A stretch of 64,000 nucleotides of DNA from Roseiconus nitratireducens (GCF_008629675.1 NZ_VWOX01000009.1:124001-188000), one strand, 5' to 3'; positions 46,267-55,477 are shown, counted from the stretch's first letter. Numbers and translations are program-made. The notes: generated from the sequence alone by a model not told the origin.

Positions 46267-46667
46267 CGCCACCCCAACCGAACCACGATCCATCGTCGAT
46301 GCCCGAACCGAACTCCTTCGCTGCCTGGTGGGTTGCGGCGGTCGGTCTTGGGCTGCTTGGGCTGATCGCCGTCGTGCTGCTGGGTTTGGCGACCGGGCTG
46401 CAGCTGTTGCTTCCGGACACCGGCTTGGTGGACGCCGAAACCGAATGGAGCCGTGCCGAGAGCTCACCGGGCGTGATGCCGAATCAGGCGTATGCGCGAC
46501 GGGCTTACCAATCGCGTTGGAACGAACGGTTGGAGAGTTACGGGTGGCAGGACGACCAGCACTCCATCGCTCACGTCCCGGTCGATCGGGCGATGGAAAT
46601 GATGGTCGATCAAGAGTTCCAAGTGAGCTGGGGCGAACCCAAGAGGGAGGACACCGAACGTGAATGA
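46263..46667 (+). CDS. Small single-span membrane protein between ActF and CoxB
   Basis: 134 residues with one transmembrane helix at about 20-45 and a soluble C-terminal part. The end contains HSIAHVPVDRAMEMMVDQ, a form of the IPIDRAM-type motif that I associate with small proteins in other alternative complex III or oxidase operons. Its place, with 4-bp overlap to actF and 8-bp overlap to coxB, argues for a part of, or assembly factor for, the complex III-oxidase unit. The role is inferred from position. No heme, copper or iron-sulfur motif is present. Confidence 0.75.
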   Translation: MTPPQPNHDPSSMPEPNSFAAWWVAAVGLGLLGLIAVVLLGLATGLQLLLPDTGLVDAETEWSRAESSPGVMPNQAYARRAYQSRWNERLESYGWQDDQHSIAHVPVDRAMEMMVDQEFQVSWGEPKREDTERE

Positions 46668-47793
46668 ATCGTTTTCGTTCTTTCCGGAATCGGCGTCCGA
46701 AGGCGCCTTGCAGTTCGACCGCCTCTCGTTGGCGCTATTCGGCGTTTGCGTCTTGTTTTCGCTGGGCATTTCGCTGGCGATCCTGGTTTTCATCGCCCGC
46801 TATTGGCACAGCCGCGAGGTGGACCGTCAGTTCCAACCCTCGCGTGGGATGCACTGGTTGGTTGAAATCACCTGGATGTTGGGCCCCCTGGCGATTCTGT
46901 TGGGTCTATTCGCTTGGGGAGCCGTCGTGTACATCCGCGCTCACCGGCCTCCAACGGACCCGGTGGAAGTGAACGTCGTCGCCAAGCAATGGATGTGGAA
47001 GATTGCCCATCCTTCCGGCCGCCGAGAAATCAACACGCTGCATCTTCCGATCGGTCGACCGGTGCGATTGACGATGATTTCGGAAGACGTGATTCACAGC
47101 TTTTTTGTTCCCGCGTTTCGCGTCAAGCAGGACGTTCTTCCGGGGCGCTACAGCACGCTGTGGTTCCGGGCCACCAAGCCGGGTCGGTACCATTTGTTCT
47201 GCGCGGAGTACTGCGGCACCGAACATTCCCAAATGATTGGTCAGGTGGTGGTGCAGCAACGGGAGGAGTATGCGGAGTGGATCGCGCAAGGCACCGAGGA
47301 ATCGCTCGCACAGGCGGGACGGCGAAACCTGGATTCCATGGGCTGCCTGCAGTGCCACGGTGGGATCCCCGGCGGTCAAGTCGGGCCACCGCTGACCGGC
47401 TTGTACGGCCATCGAGTGACCCTGTCCGATGGTGCCCGAGTGGTCGCCGACCCGGAGTACCTGCGGCGTTCCATCTTGGAACCGGCGGCCGAGGTCCGGG
47501 AAGGCTTTGAGCCCAAAATGCCCAGCTATGACGGCCAGATCGATCCGGAACAGCTCCTGGAGATCATCGCCTACCTGCGTTCGGTAGCCGACGCCACCGG
47601 TCCGCTGGCGGGTCCGGGGACGCTGGATACCGATTCGAGATCGCCCGGTGCATCGTCACCGGTTCAGCAGTCGCCCGATGAATCATCACCGCCCGGGCCG
47701 ACCGGTGAAGATGACGTGGAACAACCGCTCGATTCACCGGAAGCGGCCGAATCACGCTCTCCTCCTTCGACGGACGCGGAGGAATCACGATGA
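46660..47793 (+). CDS. coxB: Cytochrome c oxidase subunit II with fused cytochrome c (caa3 type)
   Basis: 377 residues. The start is GTG at 46660, supported by AGGGAGG upstream and an 8-base overlap with the previous gene; the ATG at 46664 is in another frame. Two transmembrane helices (about 24-48 and 65-90) precede the cupredoxin domain. The CuA ligands are Cys181, Glu183, Cys185, His189 and Met192, with a further His in DVIHSFF. A cytochrome c domain follows with C229-LQ-C232-H233 and Met287, which makes this a caa3-type subunit that accepts electrons directly. The last 60 residues are a Pro/Ser/Glu/Asp-rich tail without structure. Confidence 0.93.
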   Translation: MNESFSFFPESASEGALQFDRLSLALFGVCVLFSLGISLAILVFIARYWHSREVDRQFQPSRGMHWLVEITWMLGPLAILLGLFAWGAVVYIRAHRPPTDPVEVNVVAKQWMWKIAHPSGRREINTLHLPIGRPVRLTMISEDVIHSFFVPAFRVKQDVLPGRYSTLWFRATKPGRYHLFCAEYCGTEHSQMIGQVVVQQREEYAEWIAQGTEESLAQAGRRNLDSMGCLQCHGGIPGGQVGPPLTGLYGHRVTLSDGARVVADPEYLRRSILEPAAEVREGFEPKMPSYDGQIDPEQLLEIIAYLRSVADATGPLAGPGTLDTDSRSPGASSPVQQSPDESSPPGPTGEDDVEQPLDSPEAAESRSPPSTDAEESR

Positions 47794-49406
47794 ACTACTT
47801 GAATGAATCGACGACACTGCGGTCCTGGTTCCTAACGACCGATCACAAGCGGATTGCGATTCTGTACCTGCTTTCGCTGACCTTCTTCTTTTTCGTCGGC
47901 GGAATGGCGGCCGTGCTGTTTCGCCTGGAATTGATCACGCCCGAAGGAGACTTGCTGTCGGCCGACAGCTACAACAAATTATTCTCGCTGCACGGGATCG
48001 TGATGGTGTGGTTTTTCCTGATCCCCTCCATCCCGACCGTGCTGGGCAACTTTCTGATCCCGCTGATGATCGGTGCCCGCGATTTGGCCTTTCCCCGGTT
48101 GAACCTGCTGTCGTGGTACATCTTCATGGCCGGCGGCCTGTTCACATTGACGATGATTGTCGCCGGAGGCGTCGACACCGGATGGACGTTCTACACGCCC
48201 TACAGCAGCACCTATGCGAATACCTTTGTGATCCTGGCTGCGACGGGCATCTTCATTTCCGGATTCTCCTCGATCGCCACCGGCTTGAATTTCATCGTCA
48301 GCATCCACGTGTTGCGGGCACCGGGCCTGACTTGGTTTCGACTGCCCATCTTCGTTTGGACGATTTACGCCACCAGCCTGATCATGGTGCTGGCGACGCC
48401 CGTTTTGGCGGTCACGCTGGCATTGGTTGCGGTGGAGCGGATTCTGGGCGTCGGGATCTTTGATCCGTCGATCGGTGGCGACCCGTTGCTGTTCCAACAC
48501 CTGTTTTGGTTCTACTCGCACCCGGCCGTTTACATCATGATCCTGCCGGGCATGGGCGTGATCAGCGAAGTGGTCCCGTGTTTTTCCAGAAAGAGGCTGT
48601 ACGGATACGGGTTCGTCGCGATGGCGACGCTGGCGATTGCCTCACTGGGTTTTCTCGTGTGGGGCCACCACATGTTTGTCAGCGGCCAGTCCATGTATGC
48701 CGGACTGCTGTTTTCCCTGTTGAGCATGCTCGTGGCAGTGCCTTCCGCGGTGAAAGTTTTCAACTGGACCGCGACGCTGTACAAGGGCACCATTTTCTTG
48801 AAAACGCCCATGCTGTACGCGTTGGGATTCATCGGACTGTTCACGTTCGGCGGCCTGACCGGGATCTGTTTGGCGACCTTGGCGTTCGATGTGCATGTCC
48901 ATGACACGTATTTCATCATCGCGCACTTTCACTACATCATGGTTGGCGGAATGCTGATGGCCTATTTGGGCGGACTGCATTTCTGGTGGCCGAAGATCAC
49001 CGGCCGGATTTATTCCGAATGGTGGGGGCGGGTCAGCGCCCTGGTCGTGTTCGGCGGTTTCAACATGACGTTTTTCCCGCAATTCATCCTCGGGATCCTG
49101 GGCAACCCGCGCCGCTACCACACCTACCCCGATGAATTCCAGGTGTTCCACGTCATGAGCTCGCTGGGGGCAACCATCCTGGGCATCGGTTACCTGCTGC
49201 CGTGCTGCTACCTGCTGTGGTCGTTGAAGTTCGGACGGCGTGCCAGCAACGATCCGTGGCACGCGACCGGGCTGGAATGGCGCACAACGTCTCCCCCACC
49301 GAAGCATAATTTCTTATCCCAACCGACGGTCAGTGGTCCGCCGTACGCCTATGAATCGCCACACCCCGAACTGGTGATCGGGGAAGGAGAGCCCGAACCC
49401 CACTGA
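47790..49406 (+). CDS. coxA: Cytochrome c oxidase subunit I, heme-copper A2 type
   Basis: Catalytic oxidase subunit of 538 residues, about twelve helices. Heme a ligands are His68 and His381 and the heme a3 ligand is His379. CuB ligands are His244, His293 and His294. Tyr248 is placed for the His-Tyr cross-link. The motif around CuB is Y242-S-H-P-A-V-Y248: the Glu of A1 oxidases is replaced by Ala and preceded by Tyr-Ser, the mark of A2-type proton entry. This fits the caa3-type subunit II. The start overlaps the coxB stop by ATGA. Confidence 0.96.
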   Translation: MNYLNESTTLRSWFLTTDHKRIAILYLLSLTFFFFVGGMAAVLFRLELITPEGDLLSADSYNKLFSLHGIVMVWFFLIPSIPTVLGNFLIPLMIGARDLAFPRLNLLSWYIFMAGGLFTLTMIVAGGVDTGWTFYTPYSSTYANTFVILAATGIFISGFSSIATGLNFIVSIHVLRAPGLTWFRLPIFVWTIYATSLIMVLATPVLAVTLALVAVERILGVGIFDPSIGGDPLLFQHLFWFYSHPAVYIMILPGMGVISEVVPCFSRKRLYGYGFVAMATLAIASLGFLVWGHHMFVSGQSMYAGLLFSLLSMLVAVPSAVKVFNWTATLYKGTIFLKTPMLYALGFIGLFTFGGLTGICLATLAFDVHVHDTYFIIAHFHYIMVGGMLMAYLGGLHFWWPKITGRIYSEWWGRVSALVVFGGFNMTFFPQFILGILGNPRRYHTYPDEFQVFHVMSSLGATILGIGYLLPCCYLLWSLKFGRRASNDPWHATGLEWRTTSPPPKHNFLSQPTVSGPPYAYESPHPELVIGEGEPEPH

Positions 49407-49494
49407 GTCTTTAACGTCCGGTCAAATCCGTTGGTGCAGAAGCACCGACCGGATCGTCCGCCATTCACCCCTTTTCGGTCCCTTCGAAATCTTC

Positions 49495-50169
49495 ATGGCC
49501 AACGAGATGTCCAGCGAAATCGCGATTCCGTACGACAGCGCCGACCAGCAGCGCTCCGCGGCGACGTTCGGAATGTGGGTGTTTCTGGCGACGGAAGTGC
49601 TGTTCTTTGGCGGCCTGTTTGTGGGCTATGTGGTTTATCGCTATGAGTACCCCGAAGCTTTCCGCACGGGCAGCGCTGAATTGAATCTCTGGTCGGGCGG
49701 CGCGATGACGTTGCTGTTATTGCTGGGCAGCATGCTGGTCGCCGTTGTCGATCACCTGATCGCCCCATCAGCCGACAATCGGTCATCGCTGCGCGGGCCG
49801 GTGGTTCGTCGATTGGTAGCGACAACCGTGCTGGGCATCGCGTTTTTGGCCCTCGAGTTCCACGAATATCATCAACTGATTCAAGACGGTCGGTTTCCCG
49901 GTCACGCGTTTCGCCTGTCGGACGTTTCGTCCGATCCTTTGGATGGACGTAGCGTGGAAATGTTCTTCACGCTGTTCTTCTGCATGACCGGACTGCATGC
50001 CTTCCACATGTGCTTGGGAATCCTTTTGGTGGGAGGCATGGCCGTCGCGATCGGCCGATCAGAACAGCCCCGTTCGCTGGCCAATCCGATGAGCGTGATT
50101 GGACTCTACTGGCACTTTGTGGACATCATCTGGGTGTTTCTGTATCCGCTGTTCTATCTGGTTCGCTGA
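49495..50169 (+). CDS. coxC: Cytochrome c oxidase subunit III
   Basis: 224 residues with five hydrophobic helices, so it is of the short form that lacks the first two helices of mitochondrial-type subunit III. FGMWVFLATEVLFFGGLFVGY (26-46) is the family's opening helix, and ALEFHEYHQ carries the conserved Glu/His. It stabilises subunit I. It follows coxA after 88 bases, the largest gap inside the act-cox block apart from actA-actB, and precedes coxD by 5 bases. Confidence 0.92.
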   Translation: MANEMSSEIAIPYDSADQQRSAATFGMWVFLATEVLFFGGLFVGYVVYRYEYPEAFRTGSAELNLWSGGAMTLLLLLGSMLVAVVDHLIAPSADNRSSLRGPVVRRLVATTVLGIAFLALEFHEYHQLIQDGRFPGHAFRLSDVSSDPLDGRSVEMFFTLFFCMTGLHAFHMCLGILLVGGMAVAIGRSEQPRSLANPMSVIGLYWHFVDIIWVFLYPLFYLVR

Positions 50170-50174
50170 ATCCC

Positions 50175-50582
50175 ATGCGTTCACACCAACTCTCGATCTA
50201 CCTCACCTTCCTGGCGTTGACGTTGCTACTGGCCGCAACGATCGGACTGAGCTTTGTCGACATCCGGCCCTGGAACCTGTGGCTGGGATTGGCCATCGCC
50301 ACGGCCAAGATGCTGCTGATCGCGTGGGTGTTTATGAACCTGGCTCATTCGATCGGACCGGTGAGGGTCGCGGCGGCGGCGGGGCTGTTGTGGCTTTCCT
50401 TTGCGATTGTGTGCACCCTGGCCGACTACACCACACGCGGCTGGGGCGAAACACCCGAACATTGGCTGCGCCAGACCGAGCACGTTGAAAGCTACGATCG
50501 GGTGGAACCGCCCCAACCGGAATTCCAGATTCCCACCGCGAGTGGTCGGGCTCTGGACGACTCCGACCTCGGCTCGCTTTGA
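50175..50582 (+). CDS. coxD: Caa3-type oxidase subunit IV
   Basis: 135 residues from ATG 50175, five bases after coxC. Three hydrophobic helices (about 6-28, 34-52, 60-80) with KMLLIAWVFMNL, the recognisable core of bacterial oxidase subunit IV (CoxD/CyoD-like). The C-terminal 50 residues are polar and extend the protein beyond the usual 90-110. A structural role in the oxidase is assumed. Confidence 0.85.
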   Translation: MRSHQLSIYLTFLALTLLLAATIGLSFVDIRPWNLWLGLAIATAKMLLIAWVFMNLAHSIGPVRVAAAAGLLWLSFAIVCTLADYTTRGWGETPEHWLRQTEHVESYDRVEPPQPEFQIPTASGRALDDSDLGSL

Positions 50583-50737
50583 TCGGACGACTTGCCGACG
50601 CGGTTGGCGCAAAAGTTGCGTCGTACCCGCCTCACGACCAAACTCAGGCAAGAGCGTTATCTGGATGGGCCACCAAAGCCGGATCGGCCCCCGGTGCAAC
50701 ACCGGCGCCCACGCTCAAACCAAAAGAACCCTTTTTC

Positions 50738-51838
50738 ATGGAGCACCCGATGCAGAGCGGCGGCGAGAGTACGAACACGGTCTCCGTGATTGGAAACGTG
50801 ACCATCAAACCCGTGTTGTGGGCGGTGTTGTTGTTGGGACTGATCCTGGCCGCCTCCGGATTGCTGGTGCCGTCACTCAGTGTCGTCTTGTTGGTCTTCG
50901 CCGGCATTTTGTTCGGAATTCTCATGAACGGTGTCAGCAGTTGGTGCGCCGAGCGCACGCCGCTGTCGTACCGAACCTGGTACTTGATCCTCACCACCGT
51001 ATTGATCCTGCTGATTCTGCTGGGCGTGTTCTATTTGGGATCACAGATCGTCCAAAGAGCGGACGAATTATGGGTGCAGTTGCAGTCGGCGATCTCAAAC
51101 GCATCCGAACAACTGCGTGAATCGGAGCAGGCTCAGAAATACTTGCCGGATGCTTCCCAGGTGAAAAAGGCGGTGACCGAGTCGCAATCGGCCATTCTGC
51201 CTGAAATGTTGAAAGGTTTTCGTGGCTTGGGATGGGCGATCACCAGCGCCTTTGTGATTTTTTTCGTCGGCTTGTATGCCGCTTACGAACCGGATTTGTA
51301 CCGCACCGGTCTGATCAAACTTGTCCCCAAGCACCGACGGGGACGCGCCGAAAAAGTCTTTCGGGAACTCCGATCGGCACTCGGACAATGGATCATCGGC
51401 CGAATGTCCTCGATGGCCATCATTGGTGTGTTGACCGCCATCGGCTTGTGGCTGTTGGGCTTGCCGCTGCCGATCACGCTGGGTGTCGTCGCCGCCTTGC
51501 TGACGTTCATCCCCAACATCGGCCCCCTTTTGGCTGCGGTGCCTCAAGTGCTGCTCGCTTTGAACCTGGGGTCCAGCACCGTGATCTACGTGTTGATTTT
51601 CAATGTCGCATTGCAAGGCGTGGAAAGCTATCTGATCACACCGGTCATCCAACGTCACGAAGCGTCTCTGCCTCCGATTCTGACCATCGCCGCCCAACTG
51701 CTGATGGGCGTCACGGTGGGCGTGATCGGCATCATGATGGCGGCGCCGCTGGTCGTGGTGATCATGGTCCTGACGCAAATGTTGTACATCCACGACCAAC
51801 TGGGCGATTCCCACCCGGGCGAACTGACCGAATCGTAA
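50738..51838 (+). CDS. AI-2E family membrane permease
   Basis: 366 residues from ATG 50738. The frame is open to TTG 50579, but that extension is polar and overlaps coxD. About eight hydrophobic helices flank a soluble domain with a coiled region (near 95-150). FIPNIGPLLAAVPQVLLAL and GVIGIMMAAPLVVVI are family signatures. Characterised members export small molecules or sodium/protons, and few have known substrates, so none is assigned. It lies 155 bases behind coxD on the same strand and may be cotranscribed, though a functional tie to respiration is not shown. Confidence 0.85.
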   Translation: MEHPMQSGGESTNTVSVIGNVTIKPVLWAVLLLGLILAASGLLVPSLSVVLLVFAGILFGILMNGVSSWCAERTPLSYRTWYLILTTVLILLILLGVFYLGSQIVQRADELWVQLQSAISNASEQLRESEQAQKYLPDASQVKKAVTESQSAILPEMLKGFRGLGWAITSAFVIFFVGLYAAYEPDLYRTGLIKLVPKHRRGRAEKVFRELRSALGQWIIGRMSSMAIIGVLTAIGLWLLGLPLPITLGVVAALLTFIPNIGPLLAAVPQVLLALNLGSSTVIYVLIFNVALQGVESYLITPVIQRHEASLPPILTIAAQLLMGVTVGVIGIMMAAPLVVVIMVLTQMLYIHDQLGDSHPGELTES

Positions 51839-51957
51839 CGCCGTCGGCTGATCCATTGATGTCGACCGGGATTTGCAGGGCGCGGCGCGGCAAGGTGCTA
51901 TGCCCTGTCTAGAAACCGCACAACCCTGGAACTGCCGTCACCAGACGTCCGAACGCC

Positions 51958-51979
51958 ACGCTCTGGCGAGCGTCGCTAC
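51958..51979 (+). repeat. Intergenic palindromic repeat, family 2
   Basis: ACGCTC-TGGC-GAGCGT (51958-51973) is a perfect 6-bp hairpin followed by CGCTAC. The same sequence recurs at 56220 and, slightly changed, at 55455, 56279 and (reverse) 57809. Confidence 0.6.
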
Positions 51980-52005
51980 TCGATTTCACGCAAAGCTTGG
52001 TTGAA

Positions 52006-52117
52006 CCGCGACACTTACAATCAAAAACGTCGGGATTTGCAGTGCAATGCCTGGCAAAACGCTCGTGCCGGTCGATGCGGGAAAACCCGCCGATCAAGCA
52101 AAGCGCCGCTGTCTAGC
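52006..52117 (+). repeat. Dispersed intergenic repeat, family 1, degenerate copy B
   Basis: It shares CAATCAAAAAC, GGGATTTGCAGTGCAATG, GCGGGAAAACCCGC and GCGCCGCTGTC with the other family 1 copies. Its end runs into the sco gene's last codons. A second fragment (GGGATTTGCAGGGC and following) lies at about 51869-51945. Confidence 0.5.
52074..52095 (-). terminator. Candidate hairpin at the sco/operon convergence
   Basis: GCGGG-AAAA-CCCGC (52077-52090) forms a tight hairpin, extended by GAT/ATC across a 2-base bulge. It sits within and just past the sco stop codon and downstream of the oxidase operon, so it may end both transcripts. It has no T-run. Confidence 0.4.
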
Positions 52118-53059
52118 TAGCCGAAAGATCATCACGCCTAATCCGATGACGGTCGACACGCCCAGCAGTCGCAGTGACCACTGGACCAACGCACCAAACT
52201 TTCCCGTGGTGGGATCGTACAGGTAGCATCGGACGAAGGTGGCGGGGGGCTCGCGATCGCTCACCTCTCCTCGTCGCGACCGATCGATCGCCTGGGATAA
52301 CTGCTGGGGCGAAAACTGAACGCCATCCAAGAACTCCGTCATGGTGCCGTCGGCGGCAACCACCACCAGCCCGGAAGCATGAGCAAATTGTTTGGATCGC
52401 TCGTCCCAAACGTATCGGAATCCCAACGCGTCGGTCAGCCGATCCACCGTGGGCCGATCGCCGGTCAGAAAATACCACCCTTCGCCACTGCTATCGCCTT
52501 CGCCGCCCGGAACTTGCTGGAGAGCGTGGGCTCGTGCGTGCCGGGCATCTTGTGGCGTATCTTTGGTATTGAAACTGATCACCGCAATGTTGAAATCGGA
52601 TCCCACCGACGGTTCCATGCTGGCAACGGCACGGTACAACCCATCGGCCGCCAGTTTGCATAACATCGGACAATCGAAATAGACCAAGCAGATAACGGTG
52701 GGACGCTGTCGGACCACCTCCGTCAAGTCGACCGGACGGCCGGCATGGTTGGTGAAGACGAGCGGCGTGGGCAGGCGAGATCCAATCTTGGGCCGATACG
52801 ATGCTTGCCGCAGCAATGCTTCTGGACGTGTTGACTGAGACGGCTCCGCGCACTTGGCACCGGTTGCAGCGAACACCAGAATCACCAGAGCGACCATGCG
52901 CCCGCGTTTGACCGCGATGGATCCTCGCCGACGCGGGTGTTGCTTCTCGAAGGTGCGATCACCGCTGGACGGCGATTTGCAGATTTGGTTGCCCGCCGCC
53001 CCGGAAGGCTCCTGGGATGGTCGGTGACATGGTGAACAATCACGCATGGACAGGCTCAC
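52094..53059 (-). CDS. SCO1/SenC-family copper protein
   Basis: 321 residues from GTG 53059, which has AGGGA four bases upstream; ATG 53047 and ATG 52897 are alternatives. A thioredoxin-like domain carries the copper ligands Cys130-PML-Cys134 in YFDCPMLCK and His227 in KQFAHASG. A hydrophobic segment at about 55-70 ends in Ala-Lys-Cys and a second helix is near the C-terminus (about 291-315), so the domain faces the periplasm. SCO proteins deliver copper to the CuA centre of oxidase subunit II, which fits the convergent coxB operon. The 50-residue N-terminal extension contains Cys8-SP-Cys11-His12, an odd heme-like motif on the cytoplasmic side. Confidence 0.88.
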   Translation of the reverse strand: MSLSMRDCSPCHRPSQEPSGAAGNQICKSPSSGDRTFEKQHPRRRGSIAVKRGRMVALVILVFAATGAKCAEPSQSTRPEALLRQASYRPKIGSRLPTPLVFTNHAGRPVDLTEVVRQRPTVICLVYFDCPMLCKLAADGLYRAVASMEPSVGSDFNIAVISFNTKDTPQDARHARAHALQQVPGGEGDSSGEGWYFLTGDRPTVDRLTDALGFRYVWDERSKQFAHASGLVVVAADGTMTEFLDGVQFSPQQLSQAIDRSRRGEVSDREPPATFVRCYLYDPTTGKFGALVQWSLRLLGVSTVIGLGVMIFRLARQRRFA

Positions 53060-53099
53060 GTGTTCCCTCGAATTCCGGGTGATCCGAACGCCTGACGGG

Positions 53100-54134
53100 T
53101 CATCGATTCATCACCCGTCCGGCCGCCCAGGTGCCAACCGCCAGTCCCAGCCCGATGGAGGCGATTCGTTGCAGCGTTTTTCGCGATTCGCTGACCGCTA
53201 ACATCGGGCTGCGATCACTTGCTTGGTCGTCGAACGCCCCGTGAGCCCCGAAATCTCCGCCTCCGTTGCTATCCACGGGCGACCACAGATTGTGCGGACG
53301 GTCCACGTCCTTGGGCTGGTCAGTTTGCTGGGCCTTGTAACCGTTGGCCGCCAGGTAATGGTCTGCCAGGCCCGGCACGAGTTTCTGTGCCAGAATCGAC
53401 AGCACCGCGGAGCGTGCGACCCACAGTTCGCGTCGACGATGGTGCGCGGCGAAAAAGATCGCTTCCGCGGCGACCTCCGGCTGAAAAATCGGCGGAACCG
53501 GCTGGGCACGGTTGGGAAGACGCGACTTGACCCAATCGAATTGCGGTGTGTTCACCGCAGGCATGTGAACCGCGGTCAGATGAACGTTGCTCTTGTCGTG
53601 AATCAACTCGCACCGGAGCGAATCGGTGAAGCCGACGATCGCATGCTTCGCAGCGCAGTAGGCCGACTGCAAGGGAATGCTTCGATACGCCAACGCCGAC
53701 CCGACTTGCACGATCGCGCCACGGTCTCGCGGCTTCATGCGTTTGAGTGCCGACAGGGTTCCATACACGTAGCCCAAGTAAGTGACTTCCGTGACACGTT
53801 TGTATTCTTCGGGTTTCATCTGATCGACCGGCGAGAACACGGAACTCATCGCGTTGTTGACCCACACGTCGATGGGCCCCAACTCCATCTCCACCTGTTC
53901 GGCGGCCGAATCGAGGGCGCTGGCGTCCGAGACATCGCAGGGGAGTGTCAGGGCGGTCCCGCCGCCGCGTCGGACCTCATCGGCGGCGGCTGATAAACCG
54001 GATTCGCCGCGAGCGATCAAACCGACGTCGTATCCGCCGCGGACGAACCGCCGCACCGCGGCGCGCCCGATCCCAGCGGAGGCTCCGGTGATCACCACGA
54101 CGGGGCGTTTGCCGCTTCGATTGACGGGTTCCAT
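53100..54134 (-). CDS. Short-chain dehydrogenase with C-terminal membrane tail
   Basis: 344 residues from ATG 54134, which has AGGAG about eight bases upstream; the frame is open to 54245. The N-terminal 250 residues are a classical SDR: TGASAGIG (16-23), NNAM (93-96, Met in place of the usual Gly), Ser146, Tyr159 and Lys163. About 95 residues follow that are not part of the fold: a polar linker and a hydrophobic stretch near the end (IGLGLAVGTWAAGRV) that may anchor the protein. Substrate unknown. It shares its strand with sco, 40 bases away, and could be cotranscribed with it. Confidence 0.85.
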   Translation of the reverse strand: MEPVNRSGKRPVVVITGASAGIGRAAVRRFVRGGYDVGLIARGESGLSAAADEVRRGGGTALTLPCDVSDASALDSAAEQVEMELGPIDVWVNNAMSSVFSPVDQMKPEEYKRVTEVTYLGYVYGTLSALKRMKPRDRGAIVQVGSALAYRSIPLQSAYCAAKHAIVGFTDSLRCELIHDKSNVHLTAVHMPAVNTPQFDWVKSRLPNRAQPVPPIFQPEVAAEAIFFAAHHRRRELWVARSAVLSILAQKLVPGLADHYLAANGYKAQQTDQPKDVDRPHNLWSPVDSNGGGDFGAHGAFDDQASDRSPMLAVSESRKTLQRIASIGLGLAVGTWAAGRVMNR

Positions 54135-54383
54135 TGGTGGACTCCTGATTCGTTGGATGCAACTTTCTGCTGGGGAAAGGTCTGATCTGGTTTCAGATCG
54201 CACTCCATTCGACGGTCGCAACCACCATGCCAATCGAGCCATCAAGACGGTGATGCGACTTGGCTTTGCCGGTAAAGTCGATCGAGCGAGAATGATTGCT
54301 GCGCTGGGTTGGTAGTACCATGAACCTTTGGCCGAACGTCGTGTGCGCGTCCGGCGGGGACGGTATTCTTCCGTCTGCCCGCA

Positions 54384-54415
54384 CTGCAGATCCTTTCACC
54401 TGCAAATCTTTTCAC
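54384..54415 (+). repeat. Two tandem 16-mers just upstream of pfkB
   Basis: CTGCAGATCCTTTCAC (54384-54399) is followed directly by CTGCAAATCTTTTCAC (54400-54415), two differences. The pair ends 22 bases before the pfkB start and may be an operator. CTGCARAT also occurs twice upstream of actA. Confidence 0.55.
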
Positions 54416-54437
54416 ACCTGACACCGGATGGTCGTCC

Positions 54438-55367
54438 ATGTCTGCTATCACCACGCTGACAATGAATCCCACCGTCGATCGAAGTGCTCGCATCGACCAC
54501 GTCATTCCAGACTGCAAATTGCGTTGCAACGACGAGCGATTCGATCCTGGGGGCGGCGGCGTCAACGTCGCTTCCGCGATCCATCAACTCGGCGGGGAAG
54601 CCCTCGCGATCCTGACGTGCGGAGGCTTTGTCGGCGACTTTCTAAAAGACCTGTTGAATCGCCGCGGGATCCGAACGCAGCTCATTCCGGTTGCCGAGAA
54701 CACGCGAGAAAACGTGATCATTGACGAAACGGAATCCCAGCATCAGTACCGCTTCGGGATGCCTGGCCCTCGGCTCAGTTTTGACGAGCAACAGGCGTGC
54801 ATCCAATCAATCGAACAACTGTCTCCCGCGCCGGACTACCTGGTTCTCAGCGGCAGCCTGCCGCCGGGTGTACCCGACGATTTTTATGGTCGCGTGATTG
54901 AAGCGACCGGAGAAAAGACGCGTGTGATCCTCGATACCGGCGGAGCAGCGCTCAGGAGCGGCGTGGATCAATCCGTCTTCTTGCTCAAACCCAATCAGCG
55001 CGAGTTGGAGGAACTGGCCGGAAGCGAGATCACCAGCGACCTCGATGCCCGCGATGCCGCTCGAAAACTGATCGATCGGGGAAAGGTGAAAGCCGTGATG
55101 GTCTCCCTGGGCCGCGGTGGGGTGATGCTGGTGACCGAAGACGACGAACACCGGATCGTCGCTCCCACCGTGAAGATCCGCAGCAAGATCGGCGCGGGCG
55201 ACAGCACGGTCGGCGGTACCGTGCTCGCACTCCACCGCGGTCAGTCGCTACCCGACGCGGCACGTTTTGGCGTCGCCTGCGGGAGTGCCGCAGTGATGAC
55301 GGACGGCACCGAACTCTGCCGCCGCGAAGATGCCGAACGAATCTATCAAGAGATGTTGAGCTTTTAA
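54438..55367 (+). CDS. pfkB: 6-phosphofructokinase II (PfkB family)
   Basis: Sugar kinase of 309 residues, the same length as E. coli Pfk-2 and similar to it along its length. LTMNPTVDRS opens the protein, KLRC with the GGGGVNVA loop (38-45) contacts the substrate, SGSLPPGV (138-145) and KPNQRELEEL (184-193) are family signatures, and GAGDS (252-256) holds the catalytic Asp255. It should phosphorylate fructose 6-phosphate with ATP in glycolysis; 1-phosphofructokinase or tagatose-6-phosphate kinase are close alternatives. It is convergent with inorganic pyrophosphatase. Tandem 16-mers lie directly upstream. Confidence 0.85.
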   Translation: MSAITTLTMNPTVDRSARIDHVIPDCKLRCNDERFDPGGGGVNVASAIHQLGGEALAILTCGGFVGDFLKDLLNRRGIRTQLIPVAENTRENVIIDETESQHQYRFGMPGPRLSFDEQQACIQSIEQLSPAPDYLVLSGSLPPGVPDDFYGRVIEATGEKTRVILDTGGAALRSGVDQSVFLLKPNQRELEELAGSEITSDLDARDAARKLIDRGKVKAVMVSLGRGGVMLVTEDDEHRIVAPTVKIRSKIGAGDSTVGGTVLALHRGQSLPDAARFGVACGSAAVMTDGTELCRREDAERIYQEMLSF

Positions 55368-55453
55368 GTCGGCGGGCCCAGGGTGAACTCTTGAGTCCAG
55401 AGGGCCGAGGGCTCTCGTGCAAGCCCATCCCCGATCCCGAAGAGTCACCCCCC

Positions 55454-55477
55454 AACGCTCTGACGAGCGGGGCTACG
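55454..55477 (+). repeat. Intergenic repeat, family 2, variant copy
   Basis: AACGCTCTGACGAGCGGGGCTACG, a variant of the ACGCTCTGGCGAGCGTGGCTACG repeat, in the gap between the convergent pfkB and ppa genes. Confidence 0.5.

Noticed and set aside
54328..54345. TTTGGCC...TGTGC upstream of pfkB as a sigma-54 promoter
   Set aside because: GG to GC distance is 12, not 10.
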